From Candidatus Aminicenantota bacterium (GTDB lineage: Bacteria; Acidobacteriota; Aminicenantia; Aminicenantales; UBA4085), in the NCBI GenBank assembly GCA_030691735.1, contig JAUYDS010000147.1, forward strand, positions 1-37,064: DNA of 37,064 nucleotides, read 5' to 3'. The position numbers and the translations under genes were made by a program. Below, one piece after another: positions 9,590-18,099 of the stretch. Below the pieces are notes generated by a model, which was not told the DNA's origin, searched no databases, and worked only from the letters and a program-made list of their open reading frames with translations. Position 1 is the first letter of the stretch, and each line of letters begins with the position of its first letter.

Positions 9590-10059
9590 AGCGCCACAGG
9601 CCTTACCTTGTCCTGATCGCCGTCCTGATCGCCGCGGATCAGATCACCAAGGCCGTCGTGGCCAAAACCGTTCCGTTCTACGGCTCGGTCTCCGTCATCC
9701 CCGGTTTTTTCGCCGTCTCCCATATCCACAACACCGGGGCGATCTTCGGGCTGTTCAACGGGTCAAGCAACAAACTCATCGCGATCCTGCTGACCGCGGC
9801 CACGCTCACGGCCATGGGTATGGTCACCGTCTATTTTTTCAAGACGCCGACCTCACAAAAAGCGATGCGCTTCGCCCTGGCCCTGATCCTGGCCGGGGCG
9901 CTGGGGAATTTCGTCGACCGCCTCTTCCGCGGCCACGTCATCGATTTCCTGGAAGTCCACGTCAAGAAGTTCTATTGGCCGACGTTCAATATCGCCGATT
10001 CCTGTATTTCGATCGGCGCCGTCCTGCTCGTCTTTATCCTTGTTACGAGGAGATCCTGA
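9586..10059 (+). CDS. lspA: Signal peptidase II (lipoprotein signal peptidase)
   Basis: ADQITK, HIHNTGAIFGLF, GALGNFVDRLFRGHVIDFL and PTFNIADSCISIG motifs; ATGA overlap with ileS. Confidence 0.97.
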   Translation: MKRHRPYLVLIAVLIAADQITKAVVAKTVPFYGSVSVIPGFFAVSHIHNTGAIFGLFNGSSNKLIAILLTAATLTAMGMVTVYFFKTPTSQKAMRFALALILAGALGNFVDRLFRGHVIDFLEVHVKKFYWPTFNIADSCISIGAVLLVFILVTRRS

Positions 10060-10856
10060 TGCATCCCGTTCTGATCAAACTTGGCCCGTTGACCCTCCAT
10101 TCCTATGGTTTCTTCATGGCGCTCGGAGTCGGGCTGGCGCTCTGGTTCTTATACCGGCAGGCGAAGAAACAGGAGCTCGACGCGCCCCGTCTTCTCGACG
10201 CCGCTTTTTACATTATGCTCGTCTCACTCCTCGGGGCCAAGATCGTCCTGCTTGCCGGCAATGTCTCCTATTATTTTCAGAACCCGAAGGAGTTGTTCTG
10301 GGTAGCCCGGTCGGGAGGGGTCTTCCAGGGAGGCCTGGCTTTCGGCATTCTCTTTGCCCTCTGGTATTTCCGCCGCAAACGCATCCCCACCTGGAAGGTG
10401 GCCGACATCGCCGCCCCGGCCCTCGCCCTCGGCCACGGATTCGGCCGGATCGGCTGTTTCTTGGCCGGCTGCTGCTACGGGAAAGGCTGCGACCTGCCCT
10501 GGGCGGCGACCTTTCACAGCGAATACGCCCATAACCTGACCGGTCTTCCGTTGAACGAAGCGCTCCATCCCGTCCAGCTCTATGAGTCCGCCTTGAACTT
10601 TTTGAACGCGCTCGTCCTGTATCTCGTCCTGCGCAAAAAGACGTTCGACGGCCAGGTCTTTCCTCTTTACATCATCAACTACTCGGTCATCCGCTATTTC
10701 ACGGAGTTCTTCCGGGGCGACCATCCTCCGACGGCGTTCCTCTTCAAGGGACCTTCGGCGCTTCTGACCGTCTCCTATTCCCAATTCTTCTGCATCCTGG
10801 GGTTGGCGGCCGGCCTCGTGCTCTATACGATCTTCAAAAAACGGAAACGTGCCTAA
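10059..10856 (+). CDS. lgt: Prolipoprotein diacylglyceryl transferase
   Basis: GPLTLHSYGFFMALGV, GGVFQGGLAFG, GHGFGRIGCFLAGCCYG and HPVQLYE; ATG overlaps the lspA stop. Confidence 0.97.
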   Translation: MHPVLIKLGPLTLHSYGFFMALGVGLALWFLYRQAKKQELDAPRLLDAAFYIMLVSLLGAKIVLLAGNVSYYFQNPKELFWVARSGGVFQGGLAFGILFALWYFRRKRIPTWKVADIAAPALALGHGFGRIGCFLAGCCYGKGCDLPWAATFHSEYAHNLTGLPLNEALHPVQLYESALNFLNALVLYLVLRKKTFDGQVFPLYIINYSVIRYFTEFFRGDHPPTAFLFKGPSALLTVSYSQFFCILGLAAGLVLYTIFKKRKRA

Positions 10857-11763
10857 GCAAGCGTTCCTGATCGCGACGGGCTCCGGGGCCGGCGAACGCC
10901 TCGACGTCTATCTCGCCCGCCGCCTTCAGGATTTCACCCGCTCCGAGTTCCAAAGGTTCATCGACCTCGGCCGCGTCGCGGTGAACGGCGCGGCGAAAAA
11001 ATCCGGCTATAAGCTCAAAGACGGCGACCGGGTCGAGGTCGACGTGATCGTCCCCGAGGCCGCCGCCACCGCAGCCGAGGACATTCCGCTCAGGATCCTG
11101 TACAGCGACCCGGACGTCATCGTCCTCGACAAGCCGGCGGGCATGATCGTTCATCCCGGCGCGGGGGCGCGCCAGGGGACGCTGGTCAACGCCCTGCTCC
11201 ATCATTTTCCCGAAATCCGGGGGATCGGGGGCGACGACCGGCCGGGGATCGTCCACCGCTTGGACAAGGAGACGTCGGGCGTCATGGTCGTCGCCCGGAG
11301 CCTCGCCGCCTACGGCGAACTTCTGCGGCAATTCAAGACCCGGGAGATCAGAAAGGTCTATCTGGCTCTCGTCCGGGGCCGCCTCTCCTCAACGGCCGGG
11401 CGCTTCGACTGGCCCATCGGCCGTCATGTTAAGCACGGACAGCGCATGTCGATCAAGACCCGCAAGCCGCGGTCGGCGATCACGGACTACCAGGTCCTGA
11501 ACGTCTTCAAGGATTTCAGTCTGCTCGAGATCCGTCCCATCACGGGACGGACGCATCAGATCCGCGTCCATCTGACCGCGGCCGGACATCCCCTGGCCGG
11601 GGACAGACGCTACGGCGCCGGCCGCCAACCGAAGGCCCGCTTCCCGCGGCTTTTCTTGCACGCCCATCGACTGGCCTTCCGCCATCCCGTTTCGGGACAG
11701 CCTCTCGAGTTCCTCTCGCCGCTCCCCGATGATCTCGCATCTGTCTTAAAATCCATTGAGTAG
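10849..11763 (+). CDS. RluD/RluC-family 23S rRNA pseudouridine synthase
   Basis: S4-like N-terminus, HRLDKETSGVMVVARS and GRTHQIRVHL motifs; GTG start, 8-bp overlap with lgt. Confidence 0.93.
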   Translation: MPKQAFLIATGSGAGERLDVYLARRLQDFTRSEFQRFIDLGRVAVNGAAKKSGYKLKDGDRVEVDVIVPEAAATAAEDIPLRILYSDPDVIVLDKPAGMIVHPGAGARQGTLVNALLHHFPEIRGIGGDDRPGIVHRLDKETSGVMVVARSLAAYGELLRQFKTREIRKVYLALVRGRLSSTAGRFDWPIGRHVKHGQRMSIKTRKPRSAITDYQVLNVFKDFSLLEIRPITGRTHQIRVHLTAAGHPLAGDRRYGAGRQPKARFPRLFLHAHRLAFRHPVSGQPLEFLSPLPDDLASVLKSIE

Positions 11764-11820
11764 AGCGGCCGACCTAGTGTATGATAACCCTTAATTTTTT
11801 CAACTATTGGAGATTCCATC

Positions 11821-13917
11821 ATGAAGGACTATTCGGCCGACAGGATCAGGAACGTCGCCCTCATCGGGCACGGCGGCTCCGGAAAGACGTCGCTCACCGC
11901 GGCGCTCCTTTACGATACCGGAGCGACCAGCCGCTTGACCCGCGTGGACAAGGGCAACACGGTAACGGACTTCGAACCTGAGGAGGTCGAGCGGAAGATC
12001 TCCATCAGCTCGGCGATGGCCTTTGTCGAATGGAAGGACCACAAGGTCAATATCGTCGATACCCCCGGATACAGCAATTTTCTGTGGGACACCAAGGCCA
12101 GCCTAAGAGCCGTCGATGCCGCGGCCGTGTTGGTCGACAGCGTGGCCGGGGTCGAGGTCGGGACGGAGAAGGTCTGGGAAATGCTCGAGGAGTATGGTCT
12201 GCCGCGGATCCTCGTCGTCAACAAGATGGACCGCGAGAACGCCCACTTCGGACGCACGGTCGAGAGCATCCAACAGTTCTTCGGCCGAAAGGCGATCCCT
12301 CTCCAGATCCCCATCGGCGAGGAGAGGAATTTCCGCGGCGTCATCGACCTGATCGGCCAGAGAGCCTACATTTACGAGAAGGACGAGAGCGGCAAATACA
12401 GGGAAGAGGCCATTCCCGCCGAGCTCCAATCCGAGGCCGAGAAGAGATACAAGGAGCTCGTCGAAATGGTCGCCGAGAACGACGAGAAGCTCATGGGAAA
12501 GTATCTGGAGAAAGGGGAGCTATCGGTCGACGAGGTCCGGAGCGGCCTGAAAAAAGGCCTTCTCGAGCATCAGCTCTTTCCCGTTTTCGCCGCGTCGGCG
12601 ATCCAGAACATCGGCGCCCAGGCCCTGCTCGACGGCATCGTCGGATACGTCCCGTCGCCGCTGGAGCGCGGCGAGATCACGGTCCAGATCAACGGACAGG
12701 ACGGGCTCCTCAAACCGAGCCCCGACGGCCCTTTCGCAGCGCTGATCTTTAAAACGGTGTCCGATCCGTACACCGGGCGCATCTCGATGATGCGGGTCTT
12801 TTCCGGCAAGGTCAATCCCGACGCGTCCATGACGAATCCGAACAAGGAGACCGACGAGAAGCTGAGCGGGCTGTTCTTTCTCCAGGGCAAGGAACAGACG
12901 CCGGCCGGCCAGGCCAAGGCGGGCGATCTTGTCGCCACGGCCAAACTGAAGGTCACGGCTACCGGCGACACACTGACGGCCAAGGGCTCCGGCATCGAGA
13001 TCCCCCGGATCAAGTTCCCCGAGCCGTCGATCTCCTTCGCCATCGAACCCAAAACACGGGCCGACGAGGACCGCATTTCCCAGGCTTCGCATCGCCTGAT
13101 GGAAGAAGACCCCACCATCAACTTCGAGCGCGATCCCGATACAAGCCAGCTCCTCATCTCGGGCAACGGTGAGCTGCACGTCCGGATCGTCACGGAGAAG
13201 CTCAAGAAGCGCTATAACGTCGACGTCGAGCTCAAGCCCCCCAAGATCTCATATAAGGAGACGATCAAGGGCCGGGCCGATGTCCAGGGCCGGCACAAAA
13301 AGCAGACCGGCGGCCGCGGCCAATTCGGCGACATCTGGATTAAAATGGAGCCCCTGCCGCGCGGCAAGGACTTCGAATTCGAGGACAAAATCTTCGGCGG
13401 GGCGATCCCGAGGAATTTCATTCCCTCCGTCCAGAAGGGGATGGAGGAGGCCAAGAAAAAAGGCGTGCTGGCCGGCTACCCGGTCGTCGACTTCAAGGTC
13501 GTTTTGTACGACGGGTCTTACCATGATGTGGACTCGTCCGACATCGCCTTCAAGATCGCCGCGCAGAAGGCCTTCAAACTAGCCATGCTGGCGGCCAAGC
13601 CGACGATCCTCGAGCCCGTCATGACGGTCGAGGTTTACACGCCCGAAGCCTATATGGGCGACATCATGGGCAATCTCAACGGCCGGCGCGGCAAGGTGCA
13701 AGGCATGGAACAGAAAGGCAACATGCGAATCCTGAAGGCCGTCGTTCCCATGTCGGAAATGCTCGACTTCGAACCGTCGCTGACCTCGATCACGGGCGGC
13801 CGGGGATCGTTCCTGATGGAGTTCTCCCACTACGAGGAAGTGCCCTCGCACCTTCAGCAGAAGATCATCGCCGAGGCCGTCAAGGAAGGCCGGGTCAGGG
13901 CGGAAGAAGAAGAATAA
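11821..13917 (+). CDS. Elongation factor G-like GTPase (EF-G2/FusA2-type paralogue)
   Basis: P-loop GHGGSGKTSL instead of canonical EF-G GHIDAGKTT, plus DTPGYSNF, NKMD, GGRGQFGD, VYTPEAYMGDIMGNLNGRRGKVQGME and C-terminal EF-G domains. Confidence 0.9.
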   Translation: MKDYSADRIRNVALIGHGGSGKTSLTAALLYDTGATSRLTRVDKGNTVTDFEPEEVERKISISSAMAFVEWKDHKVNIVDTPGYSNFLWDTKASLRAVDAAAVLVDSVAGVEVGTEKVWEMLEEYGLPRILVVNKMDRENAHFGRTVESIQQFFGRKAIPLQIPIGEERNFRGVIDLIGQRAYIYEKDESGKYREEAIPAELQSEAEKRYKELVEMVAENDEKLMGKYLEKGELSVDEVRSGLKKGLLEHQLFPVFAASAIQNIGAQALLDGIVGYVPSPLERGEITVQINGQDGLLKPSPDGPFAALIFKTVSDPYTGRISMMRVFSGKVNPDASMTNPNKETDEKLSGLFFLQGKEQTPAGQAKAGDLVATAKLKVTATGDTLTAKGSGIEIPRIKFPEPSISFAIEPKTRADEDRISQASHRLMEEDPTINFERDPDTSQLLISGNGELHVRIVTEKLKKRYNVDVELKPPKISYKETIKGRADVQGRHKKQTGGRGQFGDIWIKMEPLPRGKDFEFEDKIFGGAIPRNFIPSVQKGMEEAKKKGVLAGYPVVDFKVVLYDGSYHDVDSSDIAFKIAAQKAFKLAMLAAKPTILEPVMTVEVYTPEAYMGDIMGNLNGRRGKVQGMEQKGNMRILKAVVPMSEMLDFEPSLTSITGGRGSFLMEFSHYEEVPSHLQQKIIAEAVKEGRVRAEEEE

Positions 13918-13969
13918 GGGGGAGGCTAAAAGCATTGGGACCACATACGGCCTGTGTACCTATGGGAAT

Positions 13970-14554
13970 TTAGGGGCAGGCCTGCCAGTCGATCGTCCCA
14001 AAGAATTTTTCGATTTCTTTCAGCAAATCCTTGATCTTCGCTTTTAAAATGATCAGGTCCTGCATCTCGCCATCCTGGTCGCGGACGTAGCTGGGAAGAA
14101 CGGATTGATCGTGAAATCCCATCTTGCGGGCATGGGCCAGGGCGGCCTCCTGCGGCTTCATCATCCAACTGACGACGGTATCGACGTCCTTGCGGAGCGC
14201 CAGGCAATAGATCTCGCGCATCATGATCATGCCCAGGCCGCGGCGCTGGAACGGCCGGGACACGATCACCCGGATCTCGCCCTGGTGCTGGCGCCAATCC
14301 TCGAAGGGGAGCTCGAGCGCGGCCTCGGCGATGATCTCACCGCCGTGAATCGCGACGAGACGGTGGTGGTAGCCGAAATCCATGAGCCGGAGCCTCTGTT
14401 CGACCGTCTTTCGGTTGGTCACATCGATCCGCAAGTACTTCCGGTCTTCCGGAGGCAGGTCCAGGAAGAACTTCGCCAGAAGATCGAGATCTCCCTGGGT
14501 CAACGGCCGGATCGTGATTTCAGCCCCGTCCTTGAGAATCTCGGTTTTCGGCAT
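13970..14554 (-). CDS. GNAT-family N-acetyltransferase
   Basis: ITIRPLTQGDLDLLAKFF and IRVIVSRPFQRRGLGMIMMREI (acetyl-CoA binding motif). Confidence 0.85.
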   Translation of the reverse strand: MPKTEILKDGAEITIRPLTQGDLDLLAKFFLDLPPEDRKYLRIDVTNRKTVEQRLRLMDFGYHHRLVAIHGGEIIAEAALELPFEDWRQHQGEIRVIVSRPFQRRGLGMIMMREIYCLALRKDVDTVVSWMMKPQEAALAHARKMGFHDQSVLPSYVRDQDGEMQDLIILKAKIKDLLKEIEKFFGTIDWQACP

Positions 14555-14582
14555 GAAGCCCTCCTCTTCCCTCTCTGTTCAA

Positions 14583-14611
14583 ACTATAGGTTTGGCGGCA
14601 GGAATTGTCAA
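14583..14611 (-). promoter_or_regulatory. Putative sigma70-like promoter for the GNAT gene
   Basis: Minus strand TTGACA - 17 nt - TATAGT upstream of the 14554 start. Confidence 0.6.
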
Positions 14612-14624
14612 GCCGAGCCGGCCA

Positions 14625-15809
14625 TCAGGACGAGATCCGGCGCTCTCTGACGAAGGTCAGGAGAATGGCCGCGACCGCGGTCAATCCGAGCGACAGAGTG
14701 AACGGCACGGCCGCGCCGAACTGTTCCCATAGGAATCCGGCCAGGGCCGAGGCCGGCAGGGCGCACAATCCGATGATCATCTGGAACGCGCCCAGGGCGC
14801 TGGCCCGGAATTGCGGCGGGCAGATCTCGGTGACGAGCGTCCTCTGGACGGGTTCGAGGGCGGCCTTATGGATTCCGTAGAGAACGAAGATGAGGACGAT
14901 GACGCTCAAGCCCCGGCCGAAGAGAACCCCCGCGGACACGCCGGCCCAAAAGAGATAGGCCAGGAAAAGCACGGGCTTGCGTCCGATCTTATCGGAGAGT
15001 TTTCCGAAGGGGAGCGAGAAGAGTCCGGCCGCTGCCGTATAGATAAGATACAAAACGGGGACGAATCCCTTTTGAAATCCGGATCTCGCGGCATAGATCA
15101 TAAGAAACGAATAGCTGAAGGCGCCCAGGGCGTAGACGGCGTTCAAAACGATGTAAAGGCGGAGGTTGCGGTCGATATCCTTGAAGACCAGACCTTTATA
15201 GATCTTCTTTTCCGATCTTTGTTCTTTGATGTTGAGGAGGATCAGAACGGCGCCGACCAGCGAAGGGATGGCGGCGAGGGCGAAGAGAAGGCGGTAGCCG
15301 AGGATGTTCAGGAAGGCGATGCTGATCAGAATGCCGGCGAAGGCGCCGGCGTTGTCCATGGTTCGGAGGAGGCCGAAGTTCCGCCCCCGGCTCCGGTCCG
15401 TGGAGATGTCGGCGACCAGGGCGTCGCGGGGCGCGTTCCGGATCTTGCCGATGCGGTCCAGAACCTTGAAGGGGAGGAGGTGCGTCCAGACCGAGGAGAC
15501 GGCGTAGCCGAGCCTCGAGATCGAACCGCAGAGATAACCGGTCCAGATGAAGATCTTCCGTTTCTTGATCCGGTCCGAGAAGTAGCCGGACGCGGCCTGA
15601 GAGAGGGAAACCAGCGCTTCGCCGAGACCGTCCAGGAATCCCAGGGCGGTCATGTTCGCCTTCAGCACGGTTGTGACGAATTGCGGCCAGATGGGATAGA
15701 TGATGTCGGAGCCCATGTCGTTCAAGAACGAAGCCGCGGCGAACGTTCGGATCGATCTCTTCTGTTCGGGCGTTTCCCGGCCTATGGTCTCGTTGGTCGG
15801 TTCGATCAT
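14625..15809 (-). CDS. MFS transporter
   Basis: About 12 hydrophobic segments, ASGYFSDRIKKRK and FGKLSDKIGRKPVLFLAY (MFS loop motif). Internal ATG at 15809 (MIEPTNETIG...) preferred over 15857. Confidence 0.88.
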   Translation of the reverse strand: MIEPTNETIGRETPEQKRSIRTFAAASFLNDMGSDIIYPIWPQFVTTVLKANMTALGFLDGLGEALVSLSQAASGYFSDRIKKRKIFIWTGYLCGSISRLGYAVSSVWTHLLPFKVLDRIGKIRNAPRDALVADISTDRSRGRNFGLLRTMDNAGAFAGILISIAFLNILGYRLLFALAAIPSLVGAVLILLNIKEQRSEKKIYKGLVFKDIDRNLRLYIVLNAVYALGAFSYSFLMIYAARSGFQKGFVPVLYLIYTAAAGLFSLPFGKLSDKIGRKPVLFLAYLFWAGVSAGVLFGRGLSVIVLIFVLYGIHKAALEPVQRTLVTEICPPQFRASALGAFQMIIGLCALPASALAGFLWEQFGAAVPFTLSLGLTAVAAILLTFVRERRISS

Positions 15810-15858
15810 GGGTCTCAGAAAGGAGCCGATTATACCGGAAACGCGGCCTCGGGCCAAA

Positions 15859-15887
15859 TTGACTTGGTTTTAGGCCCCGGATATGAT
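15859..15887 (+). promoter_or_regulatory. Putative sigma70-like promoter for the ChaN/PDZ gene
   Basis: TTGACT - 17 nt - TATGAT, 33 nt upstream of ATG 15921. Confidence 0.55.
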
Positions 15888-15920
15888 ACTGGGGAAAATC
15901 GAACGACGGATGGAGGCACC

Positions 15921-17174
15921 ATGAGGGACAGACGGCTCCGCTCGTTAATGCTTTTATCGCTGGTCTTTCTGGCTTTCACCCGGATCGCGTCGGCCCAGGA
16001 CGCGGCGGGAGACAAATCGTTGGGCCTGAAGATCGGAGATTCCCGCTATAAGGACAAAATTTTGGAGGTCGCCTCCGACGAGCTCTATTCGGTCGAGACG
16101 GGCAAGCCCATTCCATTCGCCAAGATGATCCAAGAGATGAAGGGAAGCCAGCTCATCCATGTCGGTGAGACGCACAACTCCCTCGCCATGCACGACCTCC
16201 AGCTCAAGATCATCCAGGCTCTCTACGAACAAGACCGCGCGCTCGCCATCGGCCTGGAAATGTTCCCGGCGACGTGCCAGGACGTCCTGACCAAATGGAG
16301 CCTGGGATTCATGTCTGAGGACGAGTTCATCCGTGAGGCCCAGTGGTATGTCAACTGGAATTTCAATTTCGCCTACTACCGGAAGATCTTCCTTTTCGCC
16401 AAAGAGAACAGGATCCCCGTTTATGCGCTCAACGCGCCCAAGGAGATCATCACAAAGATCCGGATGCAGGGCTGGGACGCCCTCCGCGACGAAGAGAAGG
16501 CCCTCGTCCCGAAGCCCGACCTGACCCATCCCGAGCATCGCCAGCTCATCCGGACGATCTTCGAGAGCGCCGACCTTCCGCACCAGATGAAAGGCGCCGG
16601 CCTGGACATGATGTTCGAAGGCCTCTATCGGGCCCAGTCCGCCTGGGACCACGTCATGGCCGCCAAGGCCTTGGAAGGGGCGCGGAAAGAACGGAAAAAG
16701 ATGGTCGTGCTCGCCGGATCCGGTCACCTGATCTATAACCTGGGCATAAACCTGCGCGCGTACCAACAGAGCCAAATGCCCTTCAAAACCGTGATCAGCG
16801 TCTTCGTCGAAAAAGGGAAACCTTCGGCTCAAGTCGCCCGCAGCCTCGGGGATTATCTCTTCGGAGTTCATGAGGAGGCGAGACCCGAGTTCCCCTCGGT
16901 CGGGTTGAGCTTTAAGAAGTTCAAAGGGATCGACAATCTCGTGATCGACGTCAAGCCCATGGATGGCGTCGCCCTGGGCCGGGATTTTGAAAAAGGGGAT
17001 ATTGTCCTGTCCGTCGACGGCAAGGCCTATACCGACATCAACGAGCTGCGAACCACCCTGGCCCGGTTCAAGTGGGATGAGGAAGTGAAATTCCGCCTCT
17101 TGCGGGCCGCTCAGGAAAAGGACATTGTTCTGAAGTTCGCGGAACTCCCGCCGCCTGCGGAGACGAAGAAATAA
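15921..17174 (+). CDS. Secreted ChaN-like (haem-binding uptake / Tiki superfamily) protein with C-terminal PDZ domain
   Basis: Signal peptide MRDRRLRSLMLLSLVFLAFTRIASAQ with no lipobox Cys; HVGETHNSLAMHDLQLKII...LEMFP; VVLAGSGHLIYNLG; C-terminal FEKGDIVLSVDGKAYTDINELRTTLARF PDZ-like segment. The tracked start at 14811 is an artefact antisense to the MFS gene. Confidence 0.85.
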   Translation: MRDRRLRSLMLLSLVFLAFTRIASAQDAAGDKSLGLKIGDSRYKDKILEVASDELYSVETGKPIPFAKMIQEMKGSQLIHVGETHNSLAMHDLQLKIIQALYEQDRALAIGLEMFPATCQDVLTKWSLGFMSEDEFIREAQWYVNWNFNFAYYRKIFLFAKENRIPVYALNAPKEIITKIRMQGWDALRDEEKALVPKPDLTHPEHRQLIRTIFESADLPHQMKGAGLDMMFEGLYRAQSAWDHVMAAKALEGARKERKKMVVLAGSGHLIYNLGINLRAYQQSQMPFKTVISVFVEKGKPSAQVARSLGDYLFGVHEEARPEFPSVGLSFKKFKGIDNLVIDVKPMDGVALGRDFEKGDIVLSVDGKAYTDINELRTTLARFKWDEEVKFRLLRAAQEKDIVLKFAELPPPAETKK

Positions 17175-17241
17175 GCGGAGGTTGAACGGGACCGAACAGA
17201 CCCGATCGCTCGGTCCTGCGTAGGAGGATGGCCTTTTTCAT
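17068..17241 (-). CDS. Candidate small ORF (57 aa) with strong Shine-Dalgarno
   Basis: Minus strand AAGGAGG-AATCG-ATG opens MKKAILLRRTERSGLFGPVQPPLISSS..., with upstream TATAAA. The 3' part is antisense to the ChaN/PDZ gene, and the length is below the track cutoff. Confidence 0.2.
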   Translation of the reverse strand: MKKAILLRRTERSGLFGPVQPPLISSSPQAAGVPRTSEQCPFPERPARGGISLPHPT

Positions 17242-17318
17242 CGATTCCTCCTTGCCCAGAGGGCTATGCTCTTTATAGCGGATTCGGGGGCGGGACGCAA
17301 ACCCGCGGTGCGTCGTCG

Positions 17319-18011
17319 TCAGGCCCGCCTGTCGATGAAGCGTCTCAATCTTTCGAACGTCAGATAGTCGACGATGAGGCGGAGCATGGTCCAGCCCGAC
17401 ATCGGCCGGGTCTTGACCTCGCAGCGGCCCGCCTTGACGGCCCGGATGATGGCGGGGATGGTCTTTTCGGATTCGACGAGCGTATAGGTCATCCCGAATT
17501 GGGCCAATTTATGGCTGTCGGAATTGCCGACGAGCGGCTTGCCGTACTCCCGCGCCGCAAGGACGCCCTTTTTATTCAGATTCAGAAGCGAATTGTGGTA
17601 GCAGGTGAACTCGACGGCGTCGATATGGCCCAGGAGCGGAAAGAGTCTCGCCTTGAGAGACTTGAAGAGATGGAAGAACGGATGAGGCGCGATGATCAAA
17701 CTGTCCTCGTTTTTGAGGCGCTGGAGGTCGGTCAGCGCATAGCCCTTGGGGTCCGGAGAAAAGCGGGGATTGATGATGACGACGTGGCAGTCATCGGCCG
17801 TGATCTCGATGCCCGGGATCAGCAGGACTCCTTTCCCGGCAGCGTATCGTTCGAGCTCGGGGGTAAAAAGGAGCATGTCGTGATTGGTGATGGCGAGGGC
17901 GTCATAGCCCCTCGCCGCGGCGGCGTCGATGAGCTCGCGCGCCGTATAATGAATGAAGTCCTTGCGGTCTTCTCTCGTGTGGGTGTGAAAATCGATCTTG
18001 AGTTTTTTCAC
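17319..18011 (-). CDS. PHP-domain metal-dependent phosphoesterase
   Basis: DFHTHTRED near the N-terminus, GYDALAITNHD, GIEITADDCHVV and NSDSHKLAQFG. GTG at 18011 (VKKLKIDFHTHT) is the plausible start; the extension to 18167 overlaps mdh. Confidence 0.85.
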   Translation of the reverse strand: MKKLKIDFHTHTREDRKDFIHYTARELIDAAAARGYDALAITNHDMLLFTPELERYAAGKGVLLIPGIEITADDCHVVIINPRFSPDPKGYALTDLQRLKNEDSLIIAPHPFFHLFKSLKARLFPLLGHIDAVEFTCYHNSLLNLNKKGVLAAREYGKPLVGNSDSHKLAQFGMTYTLVESEKTIPAIIRAVKAGRCEVKTRPMSGWTMLRLIVDYLTFERLRRFIDRRA

Positions 18012-18073
18012 GGGGCGGGACGTCCGTCCCGCCCCCGGCGCCGGATTGCGGTCATCACGGGCCGGGGGCGGGA
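18012..18073 (-). promoter_or_regulatory. Two mutually exclusive GC-rich hairpins between mdh and the PHP gene
   Basis: Arms 18012-18022/18025-18035 (ggggcgggacg/cgtcccgcccc, 11 bp) and 18027-18039/18061-18073 (tcccgcccccggc/gccgggggcggga, 13 bp) share 18027-18035. Confidence 0.55.
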
Positions 18074-18099
18074 TCCCCAGTTCGGTCGAATGGAAAAAA

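Noticed and set aside
9396-10058. Upstream half of the 486-aa ORF ending in Lgt
   Set aside because: Out-of-frame read of ileS/lspA; lgt starts at the ATG at 10059.
11772-11790. cctagtgtatgataac before the EF-G gene as a second copy of the 5421 TIR
   Set aside because: Only the first seven bases ctagtgt match; the rest looks like a -10 promoter element.
13974-13985. 12-bp palindrome ggcaggcctgcc
   Set aside because: Lies inside the last codons of the GNAT gene; short GC palindrome compatible with chance.
14811-15920. N-terminal 370 aa of the 787-aa plus ORF
   Set aside because: Antisense to the MFS gene; the real protein starts at ATG 15921 with a signal peptide and its own promoter.
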